A stretch of DNA of 64,000 nucleotides, from positions 1,674,001 through 1,738,000 of the forward strand of contig WOAB01000527.1 of the NCBI GenBank assembly GCA_027886185.1, read 5' to 3'. Position numbers and translations under genes: made by a program. Below, piece after piece: positions 22,001 to 32,765 of this stretch (position 1 is its first letter; every line of letters starts with the position of its first letter). The notes under the pieces are model-generated. The model did no database searches, had not been told where the DNA came from, and saw only the letters and a program-made list of their open reading frames with translations. The stretch is from Rheum nobile (taxonomy: Eukaryota; Streptophyta; Magnoliopsida; Caryophyllales; Polygonaceae).

Positions 22001-22790
22001 GAGGAACTAGAAGGTCTAAAAGACGTAAAACAAAGAAAAGACATGTGAAAAGTCACCGGTAAAGAGGAAGATCCCATAAATAGGGCATGAAGAGGCTAAG
22101 GAGGACACATCGACGCAAGACATTGCAACACTCATTATCTCAACCCTCAAGAAGCTAAACCTACTTGTTCTCGTTTAATTCTTTTAGCAATAACACTCGA
22201 CCACTGAGGATCGGACGCTAGATTAGCCGGTCAAACAAGATTCGACATTTGCATCTACAAGATAAGCCATACTTGGTCTTATACTCATCATCATATAATC
22301 AATATATCATCACATAGTATTGCTTCTATTTCATGCGTAGTTGATTGTTTATTTGGTTTGGATTTATCGTATTCTATTCGATCGACTCGTTATCCCGTTT
22401 AAGGCGATTTAGGTTGATTGATCTTTTTGCCCCAAAGCAGAGCCCTTAAAGATAGAAATCGATGTATTTTGAGTTTCTCTATCAGGCAAAAAGATTTGAG
22501 TTCCATAGAAAATCAGGAATTGAATCAATCACCAATCAAGTGAGTTGAAGTATATGGAAAACGTATTTGACAAGAAGAAGAAAAAGTACATGGAAAAGGT
22601 TAGAGTCGGTAAAACCAGGCAAATGGAAGGTGGGTAACTTTTATAAGTTGAAGGTGCAGTGGTGCACTGATCGCGGATATTGACCTATCCATCATCTCCA
22701 TCTTCAACTCTGAACCACCCATATTCTACCAAAGTCGGCAAAGATCGTAAATTAGGGAATAAAAGTAACAAGATACCTTTTATTCTGTTG
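22001..22790. other. Intergenic or old element flank
   Basis: No gene, LTR end or RNA is recognised. Confidence 0.4.
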
Positions 22791-22802
22791 TAAATTATTA
22801 TT

Positions 22803-22976
22803 ATCGGTCTTTTTAATTTATCTCATTAGATTAAATATATTTATTTTTGAAACTGCTATCTTAAATTGAAAATTGTTATAAGAAAATTAATTTCTCTAAA
22901 AAAAAATATTTAATAAATATTTTTATAATAAACTGCTTAACCTATATATATGCCTTAAAAAAAACCAGTTAATTTG
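22803..22976. mobile_element. Diverged member of the CGGTTTTTCTAA TIR family
   Basis: CGGTCTTTTTAATTTATCTC at the left and TTAACCTATATATATGCC plus AAAAAACCAG at the right resemble, in inverted order, the TIRs of the element at 27495-27681. No TSD can be read; strongly decayed. Confidence 0.3.
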
Positions 22977-23240
22977 ATCATATATTTTGTGTAACACAAA
23001 TTTTCGATACATTACATCATGATATTCTAATCATCTAATGGTATTCGATCCAGAATATATTATTCTCTTTCCGCCATTCACAATATTGCCACATGTTGAT
23101 GTCTTTGTGAAATTTGTTTTCTTAACATGCTACCAATTAGCATTATGCTTTAGTAAAACAACTTTGTATAGTGAAACGAGTGGATAAATATAGAACGTTA
23201 GATGAGATTAGGATGGATGGCTGAGATTTAATTTAGAGGG

Positions 23241-23251
23241 GTATAAATATA
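23241..23251 (+). promoter_or_regulatory. TATA box
   Basis: GTATAAATATAGGGAGTGG is a strong TATA element followed by CA-rich sequence like a plant transcription start. Downstream are the small ORFs at 23297-23584 and 23666-23836. No transcript evidence is available. Confidence 0.4.
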
Positions 23252-23521
23252 GGGAGTGGAACCACACACACCCAATTCCTTCCTATTACGATTTTTATGG
23301 GATTCTTTTTATCCACTTTCCAAATTCACACCAGATCTTTAAATCAGATCTACGTACTCTCTCCTCATCAATGCTTTCTTCATCAGCCATTAAAACTTCA
23401 TTCAAGCGCCATTGAAGTCATGCGTGAAGCCCCACCATCTTTGCCGGATTCGATTTTCACCGTCGTGGTCTCCATAGTCTCTTTGCTCGCCCAACTCTCC
23501 GTCGTTGACTGTGGAACGCCG

Positions 23522-23571
23522 CCGTCAACGCCTTCTTTTTTTTTTGGTGAGAACTCCGTCAACGCCTTCTT
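23522..23571. mobile_element. Micro-insertion between exact 16-bp repeats
   Basis: CCGTCAACGCCTTCTT occurs at 23522-23537 and 23556-23571, flanking 18 bp (T run, then GGTGAGAACT). On the minus strand the insert reads AGTTCTCACC plus poly(A), like the last bases of a retroposon. Confidence 0.6.
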
Positions 23572-23665
23572 CCGTTCACTCTAAAGGTAACCCTAAAACT
23601 GCTAAAAGTTGAATATACTTTCGTTCACTCTAAAGCCCCACTATCTTCGCAAGTGTACGTGAACT

Positions 23666-23836
23666 ATGACGTCAGCAACCATGACGTCGTCATCGCCGGC
23701 TCATCATGATTCGGTTGCGGGGACGGTGACGGGTGTGGAGGCGTTCGTAGCCAAGATCTGGCTGGTCACGTATTGCGTGCAGCGGAGGAAGAAGAAACAG
23801 AGGCTTAATAACGGCCGGCCAGGTCCATTCGAGTAG
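23666..23836 (+). CDS. Small ORF of unknown function, 56 aa
   Basis: The frame begins MTSATMTSSSPAHHD and ends LNNGRPGPFE, with an in-frame stop upstream. A moderately hydrophobic middle (VEAFVAKIWLVTYCV) is followed by a basic patch QRRKKKQR. The second ATG is in ACCATGAC, a fair plant initiation context. The GC content is higher than its AT-rich flanks, and a TATA box lies 425 bp upstream. No family is recognised. It could be a short signalling or membrane-anchored peptide, the remains of a larger gene, or chance. Confidence 0.3.
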   Translation: MTSATMTSSSPAHHDSVAGTVTGVEAFVAKIWLVTYCVQRRKKKQRLNNGRPGPFE

Positions 23837-24199
23837 TGAAAGCGGCGAAGATCCCATGTATACTCCCGTCTTGGTTTCTGAAATTGATTTTCAATTGATT
23901 TGGATAATACGGTTCATGTGATATATCTCTTCCATGATTTGATTATTTTGGTTGTGAAATTCGATGGACCTTGACCTAGTTCATAGATTCAGTTTTTAAA
24001 AAGTATCCAGAAGTTCATTCCTTTTTTTTTTTTGACTTGGTATGCTTATTGTTATTTGCTACATGCCTGGTTAAGGAAAAGTGGAAAGCACATCATGTTC
24101 TTAGTTGTTGTTTTATTAGTGCTAACTTTGTCTTATACAAACACAAAAAGGCAAAAAACTGGAAATGGAGGTTGATGGAGAGAGACACGAGATTATTTC

Positions 24200-24712
24200 A
24201 CTGGCCGTGGTATGCTTATTCATTTGTGTGGATAGGATATGCATTTTTCATACATTGATATATAAAATATATTTGTATGATATGCAATTTTTTATGATAG
24301 ATTATTTCATTGGTTGTGATTGTGATATTCATTTGTGTGGATGAGTTATGCATTTTCTATACATTGATATCCAGAATAAGCCACAGACGCGGAAAGGGAG
24401 CCGCGGGCGCGGCCAAGGAAGATCTCGCTGAGTGATATTCTCGTCAGAAGATGAGAAGAACAAGCTGCGGGCGCGGAAAGGAAGCCGCGGGCGCGGCCAA
24501 GGAAGATCTCGCTGAGTCCGGTCATGCAATTATGTTGATGGGATATGCATTTATTGTACAGTGATATGCAGAATATACTTGTATGATATGCAATTTGTAC
24601 TTATGGATTATTTCCTTGGCCGTAAATATGATATTCATTTGTGTGGATGGGATATGCATTTTTTGTACAGTGATATGCAGAATATACTTGTATGTTTTAA
24701 ATTGTAATATCA
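24200..24712. repeat. Diverged ~105-bp repeats split by a GC-rich duplicated block
   Basis: Phrases ATTCATTTGTGTGGATGGG, ATATGCATTTTTTGTACA, GTGATATGCAGAATATAC and TTGTATGATATGCAA recur from about 24210, 24330, 24530 and 24634. Between the second and third unit is a GC-rich block in two near-identical 48-bp copies (24386-24433 and 24470-24517, containing GCCGCGGGCGCGGCCAAGG). Confidence 0.75.
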
Positions 24713-25650
24713 ATTACCACAATGTGCATATCTGTTCAATGTTTTTGAATATCAGTATATATACGATTGACCATGATCACGAATAATAGTTATTCAATAA
24801 TACTTGAACGATATTCAGATAATGTGCTTTGATATTAACACATTGTATTTCAATTCAGTCGATGTATTATATACGATGGAACATGAACAAGATTAACATA
24901 TATGCAAATTATATATAACAATATTCATCTTTTTCGTGTCGATATGCAGATTTTTTGTGTCGATATGCAGAACGGTTTAGAAATTTCTGGACCGAAGCTC
25001 TGCGTGGAAGATGGTGGTGAATAACTGTCTATTTTGGAGGATTTACGTTTTCTCTCTCCAATCTCCTTTTAACTGCCTATTTGAGAGGTTTTTAATTTTT
25101 AAAAATTTAGAAAATCAGTAGGGATATTCTATCCCATGAAAACCGCCCCATACACCCTTATTATACTCTCCAAATCCAACCATCCAATACTCTCAATCCG
25201 ACGCTCCATAATTGTACACTCGTTTTAACATAAGAGTCGTTTTACCTGAGCGTGCCTCAATAGTCATATTCTTCTTCTTTTAATTTCCCTGTGAAATTAA
25301 AGAACCGATACTGAACTTCAAATGAATTATATATCGATTAATTAGATATTATCCATAAAAAACGATTTTCATCCATCATTAAAGCGACCATCAATTCCAA
25401 AAAAAAGGAGAAGAAGAAAAGAGTCACGTTTTTTTAAATAATTAGTGGAATACTTACAAATTAGCGGCTGTTCGAATTAAATGACAATTTGTATGCTATA
25501 TGAACACATATATATATTTTATTTGTCATGTACTCCGTATTAAATTGAATAATTCAAAAATATAGTATTGATATAGGAGTAATATATAAATATGTTATAT
25601 ATATGCTCGTTTAAGTTAAATAGTTAACATAAAACAAGTCAATTTCATAT
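24713..25650. other. AT-rich intergenic
   Basis: No gene or transposon terminus recognised. Confidence 0.5.
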
Positions 25651-25652
25651 TA

Positions 25653-26001
25653 GGCCATGTTCGGTAAATTTTGCTGAAATATGAGTTGAGGTTGAATGAG
25701 TATTTGACGATGGAATTGAAGGTGAATGATTAGTTGAGTTGAAGCTGAATTTATTAATTTGATATTTTTTAAAAATATAGTTGGTGTTCGATATCACAAG
25801 CTAAAATGAGAAAAAATAAAATTGAGTTTGTTAATCCTTAATAATCCTAACAATTATATTAAAAATACTGATAAAATTAAGTTACATTAATATATAACAA
25901 TCTAATTAGGTTAGATTGATATTTTTTACCAAACACTCGTTATACAGATTAAAAATAAAGTCAATTTTCATTAATTTTAGAATACTTTGTTGAATGGAGC
26001 C
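25653..26001. mobile_element. Tourist-like MITE, 349 bp
   Basis: GGCCATGTTCGGTAAA at the left and the reverse complement of the right end, GGCTCCATTCAACAAAG, form imperfect TIRs. TTA is present on both sides (25650-25652 and 26002-26004). The interior also shows ACCAAACAC near its right side. Confidence 0.65.
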
Positions 26002-26004
26002 TTA

Positions 26005-26900
26005 ATACGCAATAATTACTCATACATATATGGTATGATAATTGATGATGCGATGGCATAAACGAGCTTATGCATGACTCGACACTCGGCCATGGAATTT
26101 GTTCTCTTTCTTTCTATTTTAGGACTTTTTCGGCTACTTTTATTAATTGAAAATATTAGGCACGTAAAACATACTTCTATATATTTATTGTTTTTTAAAG
26201 GAATAGTTAAAGGTTCGCGTGTATATTTAGTGCCTTGTCATACTCATATCGATCTTGGATTTATAATATGTATTTAATGTCTACGTACCTACGTAGTTAG
26301 GATTTTTAGTTCCTCTTTTAATGATGGTATTGAAGTTCTATATTACAAAATAAATACCACAGTTCATTAATACGATATATCTAATCGATTTTATATTATT
26401 GTTTTTATTATTACTTACTAATTTATCTTTAAACGAACTGAAATTAACATGGTCAGTCACAGTCAAGTTTCCATACGTCTACGAGTGTGACAATATGTGA
26501 AGTACAAACTAAATCCTAACTCCATGGGCGTGACAATATCTTTGACCTTAGACCCTAAAAAATATACTTCCGATCGAGCGTGACAACATTTTTGACCTCA
26601 CACCCAAAAAATGTATGAAGTATAAGAATAATGTTTTTTCAACTTTACTTTCTCTTTTTTTAGTCTTTGATCAACCAGTTTTAGATCATTTTTGGCAAGG
26701 CCATAAAAATAAATTTTGCTGTAGCGTTTCGCGTTTGTAGAAATAATAATTGTGTCTGATAAATAGATATAGATGTAGCTTTTCATATTTAGTAGCGTTT
26801 CAAACGTTATCCTCATTAATGCTCCAATTTAAGCTAGTTTCAAACGCTCTCGCTACTACTATGTCAACCACTACCGCCACTGCCATGCAAAACAGGGCCT
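26005..26900. other. AT-rich intergenic with a short imperfect repeat
   Basis: GCGTGACAATATCTTTGACC (from 26528) recurs as GCGTGACAACATTTTTGACC (from 26578). No gene is recognised. Confidence 0.5.
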
Positions 26901-26904
26901 TAAG

Positions 26905-27071
26905 CATGCTCTCTTAAGATATAGATTAAGAATTATTATTTTGAAATTTGTATCCTAAAAAGAAATCCATTTACAAAATTAAGATTTATTTCTAAATTAA
27001 TAATATTGAATAAATATTTTCACATTCAGCTGTTTAACCTATGTCCTTAGAGATAAGGTTAGAAAAATCAT
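26905..27071. mobile_element. Diverged member of the CGGTTTTTCTAA TIR family
   Basis: The right end TTAACCTATGTCCTTAGAGA then GGTTAGAAAAATCA matches the family TIR. The left end (CTCTTAAGATATAGATTAAG) is a degraded counterpart. No TSD is readable. Confidence 0.45.
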
Positions 27072-27142
27072 TAAAAAATAAAGGATGAGCGTAGCTCAAA
27101 GTCTATGTTTTCCATGACCATGTCATAATCAAAATGAATTAA

Positions 27143-27437
27143 TACTCCATTCGATCGGAAATATAAGTCGTTTTAGGGGGTAAATTTTAGTCTAAAATAT
27201 AGGTCGTTTTAAGTTTTCATGGTAATTAATTAACTTTGAATTGCGATAATTATCATTGAAATTTAAGTTTGTTGACTATTTTTCATCACATTATTCATTC
27301 ATTGGTTTAAATGGTGATGTATAATTAATATGTGTTGAGATTGAGGAAGACTTTAGAACATCTTTGTTAATTTTTTTTTTTAAAAAAAAACTAATGTCAA
27401 AAACTAAAAAGTCTTATATTTTAGATCAAAGGGAGTA
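27143..27437. mobile_element. Mariner/Stowaway-type MITE, 295 bp
   Basis: TACTCCATTCGATCGGAAAT at the left mirrors ATTTTAGATCAAAGGGAGTA at the right, and the subterminal ATATAAGTCGTTTT recurs internally. TIR type and TA ends fit the plant mariner-like MITEs. Confidence 0.7.
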
Positions 27438-27494
27438 TATAACTAGTTAGGATCATCTAATTTGGCAAGATAGCAACAAACCCCAATTAATTAA

Positions 27495-27681
27495 CGGTTT
27501 TTCTAATCTATGTCCTTAGGGCATAGGTTAAGATTCCATATATAGAAACTTTTAATTATGTGTTAACTTTTTAGGATATTTTACTTTTTTTTTAAATGGA
27601 TTCATCTTTCCTTCTTTAGGGTTTATATTATCTAATTGAAATTCTTAACCTATGCCCTTAGGATATATGTTAGACAAACCG
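27495..27681. mobile_element. Mutator-type MITE, 187 bp, perfect 9-bp TSD
   Basis: Long TIRs: CGGTTTTTCTAATCTATGTC... against the inverted ...GATATATGTTAGACAAACCG, continuing through CCTTAGGGCATAGGTTAAGA on both arms. ATTAATTAA flanks it directly at 27486-27494 and 27682-27690. A 9-bp TSD is the Mutator-superfamily hallmark. No ORF. Confidence 0.85.
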
Positions 27682-27754
27682 ATTAATTAATGCTACCTTT
27701 CCTTTTTGACATTAGCCAATTGGATTGATTAATTCTTCCCTAACTTCATGAAGA

Positions 27755-27798
27755 AAGTGGGTCAATTTTCCTATCAAAAAAAAGTAAGTGGGTCAATT
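27755..27798. mobile_element. Micro-insertion between exact 13-bp repeats
   Basis: AAGTGGGTCAATT at 27755-27767 and 27786-27798 flanks TTCCTATCAAAAAAAAGT. The insert ends in TATCA plus a run of A, like the retroposon 3' ends at 15720 and 55510. Confidence 0.6.
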
Positions 27799-28537
27799 GA
27801 AACTCAACGAGATATCGCTATATATAAACACACTTTTCTTTCTTTCACTGTACAACACCTTTCTAGTATGTAGTACATACACGCATGTGGCGGCAAAACT
27901 CAAAAAAAAAAGTTAGGAAGAGTGAAGAAAACGTACTATATAATTGAGAGCAATATTGGAGGGAAATGTTTAAGGCTAATTGGAAAAGACCCTCGGTTGC
28001 TTTGGTAGGGCTACACACAACCAATTGAGGCAGAGATTGTCTAGACAGAATCATGGTGAATTGAGACCAAACTTTGTTCATGGAATGTTGTAATATGTAT
28101 TGAACTAGCCCTTTTTGACATTTTTGTGTGTGGGAAGCATATGTAGTGGCGAATTAATGAAAGAATTTGTTGGTCATGTGATTATAGTTTGATTCGTAAC
28201 GATGCCACATTTTGCGTTATATATACCTACTATTGGAGACCGGAGGATTCCGATGGAAATTAAAGATGGTGGATGTCTACTTCAAGCACCAAAGGGTATT
28301 TAAATTAATGGTCAATTGCATGCACCAAATTATGTGAAGGATGGACCACCAAAAATGAATAAGATCGGATTGATCATGATTTTCAACTTGAATAATTGGA
28401 TTGAAATTTGATTGCGTATACTTTTCGAATATCGTATTTCAACCCACCACATTTTGCATGGTACCTAACTAGGGTTGAGATAAGTCATTCGATCACATTT
28501 TTTTGAGGCAAACTCGAATCGAAAGCATACTGCTATA
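27799..28537. other. Intergenic, no gene seen
   Basis: No supported gene or element. Confidence 0.5.
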
Positions 28538-29009
28538 TAGACATGTACAAGTTCGGGCTCGGGTCGAGCTTTCGGTATTTTTCTGTCATGTCGGTTCAGA
28601 GGGGTTGAAAATGATGTCCAAGCCCGTCAAGAAGTGCGGGCTGAGTAGATCGGTGGGCCGGGTCGATCCAGATTTGTACATATACTTGTAGTTGATTTAC
28701 AACATTCATAATACAAAAAATTTAACACTATTAACTTAACATAACTCCTAATTTTCTATTAAGTTGATTTCACATTATCCTTTGGCAAGCTAATTCTTAT
28801 ATTTTATATTATATAATTTTTTTATTTAAATTTTAACCGGGTATCGGGCCGGGCCTCTAAGTCCGTTTGGGGTGTCCATGCAAGCCCGTTTTTGTACCGG
28901 CCCGACCAGACCAATATTGTTGTCCAAGTCCGGTTTTTTAATCAGATTGGCGATCCAGGCCGGACGACGATCGAGGCCGGACGGACTGGTCCGGACTTGT
29001 ATGCTGCTA
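28538..29009. mobile_element. hAT-like element with long GC-rich terminal inverted repeats
   Basis: TAGACATGTACAAGTTCGGG at the left mirrors TAGCAGCATACAAGTCCGGA read inward from the right. Both arms continue through (G/A)TCCAAGCCCG or GTCCAAGTCCGG and GGGCCGGG segments over about 130 bp. The centre is AT-rich. The partial relative at 1167 shares the terminus. No clear TSD. Confidence 0.55.
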
Positions 29010-29099
29010 AGGTTTGTTCGCAAAGATTGATTTTTTTAGAATATCATATATTAAAGCTCACACATTTAGAGCCACGAGACTATTTTTAAGAAAAAAGTT

Positions 29100-29412
29100 G
29101 TTGAGGTGTTATTTCGGATATCGGTATCGATATGGATCGGATATCAAGATATGGGTATGAGTGAAATCAAGGTATCGGATATGGATACACGTATGAGTGA
29201 TATATTTGATATATCAATTCTCTGGAAGATATCAAAATAACATTCCAATACCACTCTGATATCACTTTGATATCACTGATATCGATATCTACCTATACCA
29301 AACAGCAGATATCAGTTTGATATCAATATCGTAATACATACCAAACACATATAATGATATAACTGATATCTCATATCCAAACCTGATATCATCAATAACA
29401 AACGGGCCCTAA
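29100..29412. repeat. GATATC-rich segment, probably a Tourist-like MITE
   Basis: Eleven GATATC hexamers lie between about 29117 and 29391, often as TTGATATCA or CTGATATC. The right end ACAAACGGGCCC followed by TAA resembles a Tourist terminus, but no matching left TIR was found, so the element is truncated or atypical. Confidence 0.5.
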
Positions 29413-29609
29413 AGACTTGTCACTTGTGTCATACCCTTTGGATTTAAAATAACTACGTAATTTCGATCTATGTGACAATTATAAGATGTGATACGAAAAA
29501 TCTCTTAAGAGATAATTGTGGGTCCGACATTGAAATAGAATAAATTACTCATTTAGCCAGTATTTCAGGCTACAAAAACTCTTATTTGTACGTCTTAATC
29601 AGTTGCGTT

Positions 29610-29653
29610 TACTTTCTTGGTTTTTTTTTTTTTTGATCATGTACTTTCTTGGT
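29610..29653. mobile_element. Micro-insertion between exact 12-bp repeats
   Basis: TACTTTCTTGGT at 29610-29621 and 29642-29653 flanks a T run followed by GATCATG. On the minus strand the insert is CATGATC plus poly(A), like a bare retroposon tail. Confidence 0.6.
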
Positions 29654-31018
29654 ATTAGCCATTTTAAGACTTGCAACATCGCGTGAAGCTACAAACTTTT
29701 GATCGATGCCTAACAATCTTTAATTTGGTACCTTTTTTTATATTTTTCTCATTGACCCATATTATTTATAAGCGTTACCGCCGCCTTTATCACGTCCAAA
29801 TTAGACCATCCTCTATGATGCCGATCACATACGTGGCCCAAAGTTGACTATATATATACCATTTGTATGTTTTAAGGTCTCCGAGTAGTCTATGTCAAGT
29901 ATATACCAACCAAGCTCATCTAGATTTTTTAATGTCATCCATGCTAATAAAATTTACTAGTTATTTTGACTTTAGAGACACAACTAAACCTAATATATAT
30001 AAAGTTTGTGTGCTTCTCTATCTATTGTCAATTAACTTTTGGGTGAAACTTCACTAAACTTATGTATTGGATTTGTATACACTCTTACATACACGATTCC
30101 CAATATACCTATTTATCTATAGGCCGTCAGATTTCAACATTGACACAATATAAAGCACTTCAACATCTATAAATTAGTCTTAAACTATGTTACATTTTAC
30201 AACATAAGAATCACCAAGCTCAATCTTATCTTTCGTCCTAGCTAGACCCCCCCCCCCCCCCCCCCTAATGCTGGCCATGAACTTGTTGATTTAGTTTTGT
30301 AAAGCATCACTGCAGCTATATATGTACTTAGTTTATATTCGTATATGTACTTTATATATATACACGCTCTTTTAGTTACTTATCTACTCACCAGTTCACA
30401 GACTTCATCAAAAATCATAACGTACGTTACTTGGTCTATAATTTTAAAACCCTAGATCTTGGCAAGCCTTTTGAACAATAGCTTGCATTTTGTTGATCGA
30501 TCTGTCGCAAAATCCATTATCCCCTATATTCTAAGAGGCGTAAATCTTTCAAAAAAATAAAACAATTGCATTAGTTATTTTAAATAAAGTTCGATAGGCC
30601 GATAGACGAAAAACGTGTCAGTTTGTACACATATGTGTTATTTCCAAGTTTCCAATACGAGGTGTTATTTTTAATTCACAGTCATTATTTAACCACGAAA
30701 AGTACTCAACTATACATAGAAAATAAAACATATATATATAGTTAATACGGAGTCACTTGATAAAAAAAGATCGGTCTGCATATATAGTTCAAAAGAGGTG
30801 AATCTCACATTGTTCAAAAAGAGGTGAACATTATAACAGACAAACCAGGTGCTGCAAATAAAACCAGCCATGTTGTATGTTTTTATGTTGTCATGTTGTG
30901 TGGCTTGTGCATCCCTAGCTTGGACGTCACCCAGGTGCACAAGATCCCACTGGGCTCCATCTTCATATATTTATTTATATATATATATTTATTTATATTA
31001 TTGCCATAATTATTGGGG
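29654..31018. other. Intergenic with poly(C) tract and TA/TATTTA microsatellite
   Basis: A 20-base C run (30247-30266) and an ATATATTTATTTAT-type microsatellite near 30965-31000. No gene recognised. Confidence 0.5.
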
Positions 31019-31065
31019 AGCGTTACTCTAGCTTTTTTTTTTTATGAATAAGCGTTACTCTAGCT
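31019..31065. mobile_element. Micro-insertion between exact 15-bp repeats
   Basis: AGCGTTACTCTAGCT at 31019-31033 and 31051-31065 flanks TTTTTTTTTTATGAATA. On the minus strand this is TATTCAT plus poly(A). Confidence 0.65.
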
Positions 31066-31539
31066 ACTTGTGTGTTTTTTGTTTAAGATGAGAATCATGG
31101 ACAAGAATTTGAAAAAAAAATGAAATGTAGGTTGGTATTTCATGTAGGTATATAGTTTTATTGTCGTGTTGTGGTACAAATTACTATCTTATAAGCAAAT
31201 GGCTTTGACACTGGTATAAATAAGAAATAATATAAGCCTTTTAAGTTAGCACAACTTACTTTAAAATGGTTCACTTTGGATAAGAAGAGAAGGAATCGCT
31301 TAAAGATATACAAGCGTATTAATCTTCTTCGATAAATAATCTTATGTATTACTTTGTTCCACTTAAAATTATCTTTTAAGTGAAGTCACTTTCTATTTTA
31401 AGTATTTTTAATTATTGTTTTAACTAGCTTGTACGTCTTAGGTAGGTTAATTTTGAAATTTGGGCTTCTCATCGAGTTAAATTTGACTTTAGATTTGGGT
31501 TAATAAGTCTAGATCTTTTTAAAATGCAGTACCTTTAAA
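31066..31539. other. Flank of LINE remnant
   Basis: AAAAAAAATGAAATGTAGGT near 31118 recurs near 31628, next to the LINE remnant. No gene. Confidence 0.4.
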
Positions 31540-32665
31540 TCAAACCAGTTCAAAATCCCCCGGGTTGCAATCCCTCGGGTTAAAAATTTTGCATGGAAAA
31601 TAATAAGGTGTTGCAATCCCAAAGTAAAAAAAATGAAATGTAGGTTGGTATTGCATGATTCTTCCTAGATCTGGAAAATGGATACATACCCAAAAGTTAA
31701 AAATTTTACATGGAAAATAATACAATATAGACTCTCAATAAAAGCTAGACTAGCAGAAAAAGGTGTTACAATTCCCCCGGGTTGTATCAGGTGCGGTGCT
31801 CAGCTAGAGGACTTGAACCATCTCCTTTTCCAATGCAACCATACCATAAAAATAATTGAGAAAATGAATCACGACACTTATGACGTCATCAGATCCCTAA
31901 ACCTAGGAAACAAAAAAATCAATGAAATCATTGAAGAAATTCGACACAAAACTGACAGTTTACAATTCATAGAATTATTGGTCTCTTGGTGGGGAATTTG
32001 GTTTTACAGAAACCAACAAAGCTTCGGCAGAACAAACAATGATGTAGAGCCCATAAAGGATGTACCTAATTACATCAAAAAACAAATTGAGAACTGGAAT
32101 AAGACAAAAAAAATGGAACCCTGACTGCTTAGCAGACGACAAAGTAAAAACCAGTAAAAAGGAAAATATTAGGCGACCAATAAAGAAATGGAAAAAACCA
32201 CCTGACAATATTATCAAAATCAATACAGATGGATCTACTAAGACAAATGGTGAATCTAGCTTTGGCTATATCCTCAGAAACAATGAGGCCATACCAACCT
32301 TTATTGGTGGTGAAAAATGTGGCCTCTCAACCCCTTTAAAAATAGAAACGCTGGCAGTCAGAAATGTACTGATAAAGGCCTATGAATTAGGCATTACCGA
32401 CATTCATCTTGAATGCGACAACCTTATCATTGTCAATGTTCTTAAACAAATCTGGCATTGTCCATGGGATATTGAAATGCTAATTTTTGATATTCTGTGT
32501 GTTTTACAACTTTTCTCCTCAGTGCAGATTTGTCATATCTTTCGAGAAACAAACGCGGTGGCCGATTTCATTGCAAAGAAGGTCCAGCAGAGTTCCTTGG
32601 AAGATATCCGAAACAATCTAGAATTTGTAATTCTCATCCGAAAGGATGCTATAGACTGAGGAACC
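31540..32665 (+). pseudogene. LINE (L1-type) ORF2 3' remnant: zf-RVT and RNase H
   Basis: The frame 31678-32124 holds the reverse-transcriptase zinc-binding domain: FTWKIIQYRLSIKARL, then CIRCGAQLEDLNHLLFQC. The frame 32060-32659 holds the plant LINE RNase H domain with INTDGS (first Asp), IETLAV (Glu), LECDN (second Asp) and NAVADFIAK. The two frames are separated by a one-base shift at the A run near 32105. The reverse transcriptase itself is absent. At 31555-31620 a scrambled partial duplicate of the LINE text (GGGTTGCAATCCC, AAAATTTTGCATGGAAAATA) precedes the intact copy. A dead element. Confidence 0.85.
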
Positions 32666-32765
32666 GACTTTTTTGTGATTTTCAGTCTAATTTTTACCTA
32701 ATAATAATTTTAAAAAAAATAGTTCAAACTCTGCAGGTTAATCTATTATCAAATAATGTGATGTA

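Noticed and set aside
24329..24529. 66-codon minus-strand frame with a repeated DLPWPRPRLPFR motif
   Set aside because: The peptide repeat follows from the duplicated GC-rich 48-bp DNA block; no start context or family.
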